Source: Planctomicrobium piriforme (GTDB taxonomy: Bacteria; Planctomycetota; Planctomycetia; Pirellulales; UBA1268). From it: 64,000 nucleotides of DNA. The DNA is taken from positions 69,947 through 133,946 of the forward strand of contig CAMAVC010000001.1 in the NCBI GenBank assembly GCA_945861585.1, in the 5' to 3' direction. Position numbers and translations under genes: made by a program. Positions 10,593 through 19,555 of the stretch are shown piece by piece. A model generated the notes under the pieces. It did not search any database. It was not told where the DNA came from and was given only the letters and a program-made list of their open reading frames with translations. Numbering within the stretch: position 1 is the stretch's first letter; every line of letters begins with the position of its first letter.

Positions 10593-12539
10593 ATGCGCCG
10601 TCGCGTGTTCCTCGGTGCCGCCGCCGGCACCGCGCTTGCCCTCCTCGCCGGCCGGCGCGGCGCTGCCGCCCCGACCACGAACGAGTTCGTGTTTCTGGAG
10701 GCCGAGGGCTTCGACGATCTCGGCGGCTGGGTGGTCGATCAGCAGTCGATGGACCAGATGGGATCGGCCTACCTGCTCGCCCACGGTCTTGGCAGGCCCG
10801 TGGCCGACGCCGTCGTACGCGTGACGTTCCCGGCGGCGGGCCGCTACCGGCTCTGGGTGCGGACGCGCGACTGGGTGGCCCCGTGGGGTGCGCCCGGTGC
10901 GCCGGGGAAGTTTCAGGTGCTGCTCGATGGCCGGCCCGTCGGCGAGACCTTCGGCACGAAGAACGCCGACTGGCACTGGCACGACGGAGGCACGGTCGAG
11001 GTCGGGGCGGAGACGACCATTGCGCTCCACGACCTCACCGGCTTCGAGGGCCGGTGCGAAGCGCTGCTCTTCTGCCGGGATCTTGGATTCGAGCCCGTGA
11101 ACGACGTCGCGGCGATCGACGCCTTCCGTCGCCGACTGCTCGGCCTGCCGGACCGGCCCGACGACGGCGGCACGTTCGATCTCGTCGTGGTGGGCGGCGG
11201 CCTTGCGGGCACGTGCGCCGCAATCGCGGCGGCACGGCAGGGGCTCACGGTCGCCCTCGTGCAGGACCGGCCCGTGCTCGGCGGCAACGGCTCGTCGGAG
11301 GTGCGGGTCTGGCCCGAGGGCACAACCCGCGTCGCGCCCTTCCCCCACGTGGGCGACATCGTCGAGGAGATCCTCCCCGACTTCAAACGCGCCGGCATGA
11401 TGGCGGGCAAGACGGCCGAGTATTTCGCCGACGACTTGAAGCTGCGGGTGGTGAGCGCGGAGCCCACCGTCACGCTCTTTCTCGAGCATCGCGTGAATGC
11501 CGTGGAGGCGAATGCGGGCCGGATCACGGCCGTCGTCGCCGAGAGCACCCGTGGCGGCCGGCGGACGCGGCTCGAGGGCCGGCTGTTCGCCGACTGCACG
11601 GGTGACGCGGTCGTGGGACACCTCGCGGGCGCCGACTACGAGTTTGCGATCGGCGGCAACATGGGGATGACCAACTGGTGGCGGCCGATGGACGCCGCCA
11701 ACGAAAAGCACGTGCTCGCATGCGAGTGCAAGGACAAGGATGCGCTCACGGCGGCCTTCCAGCAAGGCGACCACGAGCAGCCGTTCCCCCGCTGCCCGTG
11801 GGCGATCGACCTCTCCGACAAGCCGTTCCCCGGCCGCGGGAAACTGACGGCCCAGTGGCCCGGCAACGGCCTCTACGGCACCGACGATCCCCTCGGCAAT
11901 CTAGGTGGTTGGTTCTGGGAGAGCGGCTTCGACAAGAACCCGATCGAGGACGTCGAGCGGATCCGTGACAACAACTTTCGCGCGATGTACGGCGCATGGG
12001 ATGCGCTCAAGAACGTGGACAAGCTCTACCCGACGCACCGCCTCGGCTGGGCCGCGTACATTGCCGGCAAGCGGGAATCGCGCCGGCTCCTGGGCGACGT
12101 GATCCTCTCCGCCGACGACTTTCGGGCGCGGAAGAACTGGCCCGACCAGGCGTTTCCCTGCTCGTGGCACATCGACGTCCACTCACCACACCCCGACTAC
12201 GACACCGGCCTCGAGGGCACAGAGTTCATCTCGCGGGCCACCGACGGCGAGCACTTCAAATACGGCGGCCCCTACTGGGCCCCGTATCGCTGCCTCTACA
12301 GCCGCAACGTGGCGAACCTATTCATGGCGGGCCGCGACATCAGCGTGACCAAGGAGGGCCTGGGCCCGGTGCGCGTCATGCGGACCTGCGGCATGATGGG
12401 CGAGATCGTGGGCAAGGCGGCGGCGATCTGCGTGCGCGAGTCCACGACGCCGCGTGGCGTCTATGAGCGGCACCTCACGGCGCTCCACGACCTGATGCGG
12501 CTGCCGGGAGACTTCCGGGCCGCACGGCCTGCGAGTTGA
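10593..12539 (+). CDS. FAD-dependent oxidoreductase, secreted (Tat-like leader)
   Basis: MRRRVFLGAAAGTALALLAGRR leader; dinucleotide-binding motif DLVVVGGGLAGTCAAIAAARQGLTVALVQDRPVLGGNGSSE. Confidence 0.85.
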   Translation: MRRRVFLGAAAGTALALLAGRRGAAAPTTNEFVFLEAEGFDDLGGWVVDQQSMDQMGSAYLLAHGLGRPVADAVVRVTFPAAGRYRLWVRTRDWVAPWGAPGAPGKFQVLLDGRPVGETFGTKNADWHWHDGGTVEVGAETTIALHDLTGFEGRCEALLFCRDLGFEPVNDVAAIDAFRRRLLGLPDRPDDGGTFDLVVVGGGLAGTCAAIAAARQGLTVALVQDRPVLGGNGSSEVRVWPEGTTRVAPFPHVGDIVEEILPDFKRAGMMAGKTAEYFADDLKLRVVSAEPTVTLFLEHRVNAVEANAGRITAVVAESTRGGRRTRLEGRLFADCTGDAVVGHLAGADYEFAIGGNMGMTNWWRPMDAANEKHVLACECKDKDALTAAFQQGDHEQPFPRCPWAIDLSDKPFPGRGKLTAQWPGNGLYGTDDPLGNLGGWFWESGFDKNPIEDVERIRDNNFRAMYGAWDALKNVDKLYPTHRLGWAAYIAGKRESRRLLGDVILSADDFRARKNWPDQAFPCSWHIDVHSPHPDYDTGLEGTEFISRATDGEHFKYGGPYWAPYRCLYSRNVANLFMAGRDISVTKEGLGPVRVMRTCGMMGEIVGKAAAICVRESTTPRGVYERHLTALHDLMRLPGDFRAARPAS

Positions 12540-12554
12540 TCGCTGCCAAAGGGT

Positions 12555-12576
12555 GACAGGCTGAAGCCTGTCCTAC
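12555..12576 (+). repeat. 22-bp imperfect palindrome GACAGGCTGAAGCCTGTCCTAC, copy 1
   Basis: Same motif near-identical at 39975-39996 and, inverted, at 58567-58588. Confidence 0.75.
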
Positions 12577-12608
12577 GGGCCGAGGCACAAGCGCGGGACG
12601 CGCCGCGT

Positions 12609-13052
12609 TTAGTCGGCTTTGGGAGGATCCCCGAGCGAGACGTCGATGTTGATGACGTTGGCGCCCGGCTTCACGGTCTTCACGAGCGGCGATTTCGGGC
12701 CCCGGTAGCGGGCTGGGATCGGAAGGGCCCGTAGGGCGTCACTCATGGCGATGCCGCGGGAAGCATTGAGGTCGTCATCGATCGAGAGCGACACCACGTT
12801 TTCACCCGGCATCACGCCGCGGATGCTCGCGTTGAACCACAGGTCGTATGCTCCCTCGGCGTTCGTGATCGCCATCGATGAGGAGCCATTCGGCCCCTGC
12901 GGATAGAAGACGACCAGGACGCCGGCCGGTGCCGGGACGCCGTTGAACGAGATGACACCGGTGGCCGTCGCGCCAACGGTGCGCTGGCACCCGGCCAGAA
13001 CGACCGGCAGTACCAGAAGCGAGCACGCGATCCCAAGTCGAAGAGCACGCAT
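12609..13052 (-). CDS. Small lipoprotein (carboxypeptidase-regulatory/transthyretin-like), partner of DUF1559 gene
   Basis: MRALRLGIACSLLVLPVVLAGC lipobox; ATGVISFNGVPAPAGVLVVFYPQ. Confidence 0.7.
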   Translation of the reverse strand: MRALRLGIACSLLVLPVVLAGCQRTVGATATGVISFNGVPAPAGVLVVFYPQGPNGSSSMAITNAEGAYDLWFNASIRGVMPGENVVSLSIDDDLNASRGIAMSDALRALPIPARYRGPKSPLVKTVKPGANVINIDVSLGDPPKAD

Positions 13053-13056
13053 CGAT

Positions 13057-14094
13057 TCAGAAGTCCGCCGGAGACGTGCCATCCGCGACGCTGCTCAACT
13101 GCTGGTAGACAGCGGTGAGGCCCTGCGCCTGATTCTGCACGGTCGTCGCCTGAGCGTCGCCGCCGAAGTTTGACGGGGAGATCGTCTTGAAGCCGATGAC
13201 GTTGTCCGTCGACGCGATCATGCTGTTGATGAAGCGGGTGGAGCCGTCGCACATCGCGAACTGGGCGCCGTCGGGATGGGAGCTGCCGAAGGCCGAAGAG
13301 TCGCCACTGTTGAGCTTGTACCGGGTGGTGCGGCTGATCGAGAGCGACAGGGCCCCGTCGTAGATCGGATAGTACGTGCCGGCCCAGAGCCCCGGCATCT
13401 TGTTGTCGCTCACGCCGACGGCAGCCTTACCGCCGACCTCGCCAAACAGAAACGTCTTGGAGAGCCCGTCGGTGATTTCCCGGAGGGGTCGGCCCCGCGC
13501 CTTCCGGATCGCGCCCAGCGACGCCGCCGAGCATGGTCCGGCGGTGTTCGCCGTAAAGTTGGAGCAGCCGATATTCGCCGGCCCGGTGCAGGCGGCGTAG
13601 TTGCACTTTCCCGATTTCGGCCCCGACGTGTATTGCGCCTCGACGTCGGCCGGCAGGACCCGGCAACTCGGACAGAGAAACATCGGCACCGGCGTCCGCA
13701 CGAGGTCGAGGTGGGCCCCGCTCAGCGCCGTCACGTTCGCCGTCGCCGTGCCGGTCGCCAGCACGTCGTAAATGGCCGACTGCTCGGCATAGGGCATGAT
13801 CAGAAAGGTCCAGCCCCAGCCTTTACGTTTGTCGGCCGCGGGGGCCGTGGCGGGCAGCAGCATGTCGTCCGCCGATGCCTGTGGGGGAAGTACCTTCTTC
13901 GCGTCGGCGTATCCATGAACTCCGAGTGCGATCTGCTTCACGTTGTTGGAGCACGCGGAGCGGCGGCTCGATTCGCGGGCCGCCTGTACGGCTGGCAGGA
14001 GCAGGCCGACGAGCGTGCCGATGATCGCGATCACGACCAAGAGCTCGACGAGGGTAAATGCCCGGGTCGCGTTCGTTCGGTGTTTGGTCCCCAT
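13057..14094 (-). CDS. DUF1559 protein with type IV prepilin N-terminus
   Basis: AFTLVELLVVIAIIGTLVGLLLPAVQAARESSRR; HPDGAQFAMCDGSTRFI (H-X9-DG) near the C-terminus. Confidence 0.92.
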   Translation of the reverse strand: MGTKHRTNATRAFTLVELLVVIAIIGTLVGLLLPAVQAARESSRRSACSNNVKQIALGVHGYADAKKVLPPQASADDMLLPATAPAADKRKGWGWTFLIMPYAEQSAIYDVLATGTATANVTALSGAHLDLVRTPVPMFLCPSCRVLPADVEAQYTSGPKSGKCNYAACTGPANIGCSNFTANTAGPCSAASLGAIRKARGRPLREITDGLSKTFLFGEVGGKAAVGVSDNKMPGLWAGTYYPIYDGALSLSISRTTRYKLNSGDSSAFGSSHPDGAQFAMCDGSTRFINSMIASTDNVIGFKTISPSNFGGDAQATTVQNQAQGLTAVYQQLSSVADGTSPADF

Positions 14095-14190
14095 CGCGCA
14101 GCCCCGTCTGAATCACCCTTCTCAATCGACGAATCGTACGCCACGGCCCCACCACGCCGAGCGTCTGAAACTTGCAGGCGAAACCCGCCG

Positions 14191-14856
14191 CTACCGACTC
14201 TTCGACCAGGCCACCATCTCACGGCGGCACGAGACATGAAGCTTCTCGTAAATCCGCTCCACGTAGGTGCCGACCGTGCCGATCGAGATGCCGAGCTGTG
14301 CTGCAGTTTCCTTGTACGAATATCCCTCGACGAGCAGTTCGAGCACCTGCCGCTCGCGCGGCGTGAGCGGGTCGTTGGTCGCCGTCGGCGATTTTTCCGA
14401 TGGGGTCGCGGCGGCGGCCTGCCTTTCCTGGAGCGTTCGGAACGCCTCGATCACCTGCCGTGCGATGGCCCTGCTCATCGGCACGCCCCCCTCGCGCACC
14501 TCAAGGATCGCCTCGACGAGCCGCTTCGGCATCACCGGCTTGACGAGGTAGCCATGGGCGCCCGCGGCGATCGCCTGGAACGCCGTGTCGGGATCCTGGT
14601 AGACGGTGAGCATGAGGATCTGCGTGCCGGGAAGCTGCGGGGCGAGTTCGGCCACGCACTCCACACCGCTGCGGTCGGGGAGGTTCACATCCATCAGGAT
14701 CACGTCGGGGGCGAGTGCCGGAATGTCGCGGATCGCGTCGGCTGCCGTGGCGAACATGCCGACCAGACGGCAGGTGTCGGCCCCGGCGAGCCCGCGTTCG
14801 ACGGCCTTGCGCAGCCGGGCGTCGTCTTCCACGAGTGCGACGTTGATCTTACGCAT
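14191..14856 (-). CDS. NarL/FixJ-type response regulator
   Basis: Receiver (VALVEDDARLR...DVILMDVNLPDRSG...GYLVKP) and LuxR HTH (LTPRERQVLELLVEGYSYKETAAQLGISIGTVGTYVERIYEKL). Confidence 0.92.
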   Translation of the reverse strand: MRKINVALVEDDARLRKAVERGLAGADTCRLVGMFATAADAIRDIPALAPDVILMDVNLPDRSGVECVAELAPQLPGTQILMLTVYQDPDTAFQAIAAGAHGYLVKPVMPKRLVEAILEVREGGVPMSRAIARQVIEAFRTLQERQAAAATPSEKSPTATNDPLTPRERQVLELLVEGYSYKETAAQLGISIGTVGTYVERIYEKLHVSCRREMVAWSKSR

Positions 14857-16615
14857 GGGTTGGTGCTCCCGGGGTCGCTTCGGCGGGCCATGGCAGCTGG
14901 AACCGCACGCGGGTGCCGCGCCCGGGTGCGGTCTCGATCGAGCACGTTCCGCCGATCTCTCCCATTCGTTGCCGCATGTTGTCGAGGCCGTCATGTTCGG
15001 CGTCGGCTGGCGGACGCGTGAGGTCGAAGCCCGCGCCGTCGTCGTCGACGTCGATTTCGAGCATACCGTCGGCGAGCCGCAGCGACAGGGTGACAGACTG
15101 GGCGCAGGCGTGTTTGACGACGTTGTTGAGGGCTTCGCGCACGGCCATCAGCAGGCGGTGCCGTACGGTGCCGGCCAGCGGCGTCGCGGGGAGCGGCGAG
15201 GGCACCTGGAATCGCATCGAGAGGCCGGCCGCGTCGAGGAACTGCTCGGTCGATTGCACGAGGTAGGCGGCGAACCGGTTGAGCGTGTCGTTGGCGGGAT
15301 TCACCGCCCACACGATCGCATCGACGCTACGGACGAGCGATACGGCAGACCTGCAGATCCCGTCGGTGAGCTGCATCGCCTCAGGCGAGGCCACGTCTTC
15401 CACCTCGTGCCGCACGGCGTCGGCCTGCATCGCGATCTCGGTGAGGGCCGCCCCGATCTCGTCGTGGAGGTCGCGGGCGATGCGGGCCCGCTCGCGCTCG
15501 AGCGCATGGGCCCGTTCGAGTTCGTCGAGCGTGCGCTTCAGGCGCCGTGCGGAGATCGTCCGGCCCGCGAACACACCCGCCGCCACGAGCCCCGTCGCGC
15601 CGACTGCCCACACGTCGCGCCGTTGGTGGAATGGCGGCGCGAGCACGAGTTCGAGGCCCGTTTCTTGCTTCGGACCGTTGCCGTCGGGGCGGAAAGCGCC
15701 CACCCGAAGCCGGTAGCGGCCCGCCGCAAGTCCTTCGTAGGTGGCCGTCCCGTCACCGCCGATGCCAAAACTGTGGGCCGTCGTCCATGAAAGTGTCACG
15801 CGGTCCCCCGGCCGGGTCTCGGGCAGCACCCGCGCCGTCACCGTCCAATTGCCAAAACGGCGGGCGTCGTCGTCGTCGAGTACGAGAATCGGATGAGGCT
15901 CCGGCGTTGTGCGGATGCGAACGGTGCTCAGCTCCGGCCGTGTGCCCACCCGCTGCCAGCCCGCCGGCAGTGACGAGGGCCGGATGTCCTGTTCGGCGAA
16001 CTCGAGCGGCGACAGCCGAAGCACCTGCGGCTCTTCGCCGGATCGCTCGCGTGTCAGACGGATCTCGTCGATACCGAGACAGCCCACCACCTTTTCGCCA
16101 CTGTGCGAGAGAAACGACACCATGACACCAGAGGTGCCTTCGGGCGCGACTGCCGAGATGGATTGCGGCACGAATGCCGAGGTTTTCACGTCGCCCGTCC
16201 AGCCAGGTGTCTCGCCCGGTATCGGTTCATCGAGACCGGCGACGACGAGCCCTTCCTTGTCGACGAACCAGAGCAGCGTGCGGCCCGCGGCGGGGAGGTC
16301 GCGCCACGCCGTGTCGCGGCCGTCGAGGCGATACCGCAGCCGAGCGTCGCCCCCCATCGTGGGCGAGGGTTTCGTTTCACGAAACGCGAATGTCACGCTG
16401 CCCGCGCTCGATGGCACCCGCACCGTCGCAGCGACGGGCCGCTCGACGCCGTCGATGGCGACCGCGGTCACCTCGAGGCCGGGCGCGGCGCGGGCTGCCG
16501 AGGCCACTGCTAGACCGCCAAGGATCGAGACGAGCATCGAGGCAAGCACGACGGCGCACCCCGGCCACCGCCGGCGGCGCGTGTCGAATCGTGGCAGAAT
16601 GACCGGGGTGCACAT
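14849..16615 (-). CDS. Sensor histidine kinase (HisKA_3 / HATPase_c)
   Basis: ERARIARDLHDEIGAALTEIAMQADAV H-box; VREALNNVVKHACAQSVTLSLRL N-box; DDDGAGFDL; one TM. Start at MCTPVILPRF is an estimate. Overlaps the RR start by 8 bp. Confidence 0.9.
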   Translation of the reverse strand: MCTPVILPRFDTRRRRWPGCAVVLASMLVSILGGLAVASAARAAPGLEVTAVAIDGVERPVAATVRVPSSAGSVTFAFRETKPSPTMGGDARLRYRLDGRDTAWRDLPAAGRTLLWFVDKEGLVVAGLDEPIPGETPGWTGDVKTSAFVPQSISAVAPEGTSGVMVSFLSHSGEKVVGCLGIDEIRLTRERSGEEPQVLRLSPLEFAEQDIRPSSLPAGWQRVGTRPELSTVRIRTTPEPHPILVLDDDDARRFGNWTVTARVLPETRPGDRVTLSWTTAHSFGIGGDGTATYEGLAAGRYRLRVGAFRPDGNGPKQETGLELVLAPPFHQRRDVWAVGATGLVAAGVFAGRTISARRLKRTLDELERAHALERERARIARDLHDEIGAALTEIAMQADAVRHEVEDVASPEAMQLTDGICRSAVSLVRSVDAIVWAVNPANDTLNRFAAYLVQSTEQFLDAAGLSMRFQVPSPLPATPLAGTVRHRLLMAVREALNNVVKHACAQSVTLSLRLADGMLEIDVDDDGAGFDLTRPPADAEHDGLDNMRQRMGEIGGTCSIETAPGRGTRVRFQLPWPAEATPGAPTHA

Positions 16616-16655
16616 TTTTCCGACGGGCGAGGCTGGCCCCGCGGGACTACGATGC

Positions 16656-19370
16656 ATGAGACCCATGACGCAGTCTAGCCCGACGACGATCTGCTTGCTG
16701 GCGCCGAGACGGTGGTTCGTCGCGGTCGTGGCTGTGTGCATCACCACGGCGTGCTTCGCAGCAGCAGCGCCCGCCGCCTCGCTCGAGGCCTTTCTCGAGC
16801 GGCACTGCTACGCCTGTCATTCGGGCACGACGCCCGAGGCGGGGCTCGACCTCGCCACGCTGTCGCGTGATCTTGCTGATCCCGTGGTGCGGGCCCGGTT
16901 CGTGCGCATCCACGACCGTGTGGCCGCCGGCGAGATGCCGCCGCCCGACGAGGAGCGGCCGGACAAGGCGGAGAAAAAAGAGGTCGTGCAGTGGCTCGAT
17001 CGTGAACTCACCACCGCCGACGAAGCGCGGGTGGCGAAGCAGGGACGGATTCGCATGCGGCGCATGACCCGCAGCGAATATGAAAATACGCTCCGCGACC
17101 TCCTCGCCCTGCCCCGGCTCGACGTCCAGGATCTCTTGCCAAAAGACGCCGAAGTGGCGGGATTCGACAAGGTGGCCGACGCCCTCGACCTGTCGCCCGT
17201 GCATCTGGCCGCGTACGCCGCGGCTGCCGAGGAGGCGCTCACCCGGGCGATCGCCACCCGCAGCACGCCGCCGCCGGTCTACAAGAAACGGCTCACGCCT
17301 GCCGGGCTCTTCAAGTTCACGTTCAACCTGCAGAACGGCGATTTTGTGCTCTTGAAGAACCGCCAGCCCGACCCGGCGTTTCCGGTGCGGGGAGGCTTTG
17401 AAGATGTCAAAGGCATCATCACCGCGCCGAATCAGGACGCCGACATGGCCGAGCGGAAGCGGATCTGGGATGCCAACAAGGTGGCCGAGAGCACGAGCGC
17501 CGTGGGCCTGCTCTGGCCGCCCGGGCCGGGATTCGAGGCGGCGTGGAACGTGGCGCCGGTCTTCGCCGGCCACTACCGGTTGCGGATGTCGGTCTGGGGC
17601 TTTCAGTGGAACGCGGGCAAGGTGGAAACAATTGCCGCGCAGGCGGCGGCGATTCGCGCCCATCCCCACGGCCGGCAGGAGGAGGGCGGCCGGCTGCTCG
17701 GGCTCTTCACGGCCCCGTCGCTCGAGTCGCAGGTACACGAAGTGACAGCCTGGCTCGACGCCCGCGACTCGATCGTGTTTTCGCCGGCCTCGCTCTACTG
17801 GCATGGGCTCAAACCCAACCAGATCGGCGGCCGGGCCGCCAAGCACGTCGGGCCGGGCGTGGCCGTGGACTGGTTCGAGGTGGAGGGGCCGATCAACGAG
17901 TCGTGGCCGCCGGAGAGCCACAAGCGGCTGTTCGGCGACCTGCGGATCGGGCGCGTGCCGCAGGGGGCCGACGTGGTGCCGCCGGTCCGCGAGCCGGTGC
18001 AGGGGATCGGTGGTTATCTGCCGAACTATTACGTGGACATCCCGCCGGCCGAGCGCACGCCGCCGCTGGAGACGGTGCTCACGAGCCGTCCGCTCGACGA
18101 CGCGCGGCGTCTCATGGCGGCGTTTCTGCCGCGGGCCTTTCGGCGGCCGGTCGCATCGGAAGAAACGGCCCCCTACGTGGCCCTCGTCGAGGAGCGGCTT
18201 GCCGCCAAGGACTGTTTCGAAGACGCGATGCGGCGGGCCTATGTGGCGGCGCTGACGAGCCCGGAGTTTTTGTTTCACGCACCCGGTGCGGCCGATGACG
18301 ACGCGTTCGCTTCGCGGCTCGCCTACTGGCTCTGGAACGGTCCGCCTGACGAGCGGCTGCTGGCCGCGGCGCGGTCCGGCCGGCTCGCCGACACGCAGGT
18401 GATCCACGACGAGGTCGAGCGGCTCCTCGCCGATCCGCGGAGCGGACGATTCCTCGACGGTTTCACCGATCAGTGGCTCGAGCTCGACCGGATCGACGAG
18501 ACCACGCCCGACCGCCAGCTTTATCCGGAATTCTCCTGGCTGCTCCGCGACTCGATGGTTGCCGAGACCCGCGGCTTCGTGCGCGAGTGCCTCGATAAGA
18601 ACCTCCCGGCAAAGACGCTCGTCGATGCCGACTTCACGATGCTTACCCAGCGGCTTGCCGAGCACTATCGAATCAAAGGCATCGAGGGCGTCGAGGTCCG
18701 ACGGGTCGCCACTCCCGCCGACAGCCACCGCGGCGGGCTGCTCACGCAGGCGGCGATCCACAAGCTCACTGCCAACGGCACGACGACGTCGCCGGTGAAG
18801 CGGGGCGTGTGGGTGATGGACCGGCTCTTCAACATGCCGCCTCCGCCTCCGCCCCCGGGCATCTCGGCGATCGATCCCGACACCCGCGGCACGACGACGG
18901 TGCGCGAGCAGCTCGACAAGCACCGGTCCGACCAGAGTTGCGCGGTGTGCCACCGCAAGATCGACCCGCCGGGCTTCGCGCTGGAGTGCTTCGACCCGGT
19001 GGGGGGCTACCGCGACCGCTACCGCTCCGGCGACAAGGGGGATCCGGCGCTGCCCGCAGGGGAGCGGTTCCCGTGGTACGTCTGGTATCTGAACTACAAA
19101 CTCGGCCCCCGGGTGGATGCCTCGGGGACGTTGCCCGGCAACAAGACGTTCGCCGGGATCGACGACTTCCGGGACCTCGTCGCAACGTACGACGACGCGG
19201 TGGCTACGGCGTTCGTTTCCCATCTCGTGCGGTACGCCACCGGTGCCGACCTCTCCTATGCCGACCGTGCGGAGGTGGCCCGGATCGTGGCGGCTACCGC
19301 GGCCGACGGCCATGGCCTGCGGTCGCTGCTCCACGCCGTCGCCGCGAGCAAGCGGCTCATGCGCCGCTGA
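16656..19370 (+). CDS. DUF1587/1592/1588/1595/1585-type planctomycete cytochrome protein (copy 1)
   Basis: ERHCYACHSG and CAVCHRKIDPPGFALECFDPVGGYRDRY heme motifs; RIRMRRMTRSEYENTLRDLLALP; PPPPPPPGISAIDPDTRGTTTVREQL. Confidence 0.92.
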   Translation: MRPMTQSSPTTICLLAPRRWFVAVVAVCITTACFAAAAPAASLEAFLERHCYACHSGTTPEAGLDLATLSRDLADPVVRARFVRIHDRVAAGEMPPPDEERPDKAEKKEVVQWLDRELTTADEARVAKQGRIRMRRMTRSEYENTLRDLLALPRLDVQDLLPKDAEVAGFDKVADALDLSPVHLAAYAAAAEEALTRAIATRSTPPPVYKKRLTPAGLFKFTFNLQNGDFVLLKNRQPDPAFPVRGGFEDVKGIITAPNQDADMAERKRIWDANKVAESTSAVGLLWPPGPGFEAAWNVAPVFAGHYRLRMSVWGFQWNAGKVETIAAQAAAIRAHPHGRQEEGGRLLGLFTAPSLESQVHEVTAWLDARDSIVFSPASLYWHGLKPNQIGGRAAKHVGPGVAVDWFEVEGPINESWPPESHKRLFGDLRIGRVPQGADVVPPVREPVQGIGGYLPNYYVDIPPAERTPPLETVLTSRPLDDARRLMAAFLPRAFRRPVASEETAPYVALVEERLAAKDCFEDAMRRAYVAALTSPEFLFHAPGAADDDAFASRLAYWLWNGPPDERLLAAARSGRLADTQVIHDEVERLLADPRSGRFLDGFTDQWLELDRIDETTPDRQLYPEFSWLLRDSMVAETRGFVRECLDKNLPAKTLVDADFTMLTQRLAEHYRIKGIEGVEVRRVATPADSHRGGLLTQAAIHKLTANGTTTSPVKRGVWVMDRLFNMPPPPPPPGISAIDPDTRGTTTVREQLDKHRSDQSCAVCHRKIDPPGFALECFDPVGGYRDRYRSGDKGDPALPAGERFPWYVWYLNYKLGPRVDASGTLPGNKTFAGIDDFRDLVATYDDAVATAFVSHLVRYATGADLSYADRAEVARIVAATAADGHGLRSLLHAVAASKRLMRR

Positions 19371-19555
19371 GCCCCCCCTGCCGAGGCGGTGCGGTTGGGG
19401 CAGCTGTCCGCAAGTTTTGGACAGGTTTACCGGCCCATGCCTGTAGGTTTCCGACAGATTCGCGGTGCGGGCAGGGGTAGTCTCGCTCATGTCCGACAAC
19501 GGTGGTTTCGGCGGCGGGGCTTCCGTCGTCGATCAGCCAAAAATGGGGTGAGATC

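Noticed and set aside
13276-15021. 581-aa plus-strand ORF
   Set aside because: Runs antisense across DUF1559 and response regulator genes and the gap between them; not a plausible protein.
16647-19499. 950-aa minus-strand ORF antisense to the DUF1592-type gene
   Set aside because: Composition is Arg/His/Gly-rich with no motifs; the opposite strand encodes a clear conserved protein. Long shadow ORFs are expected in GC-rich DNA.
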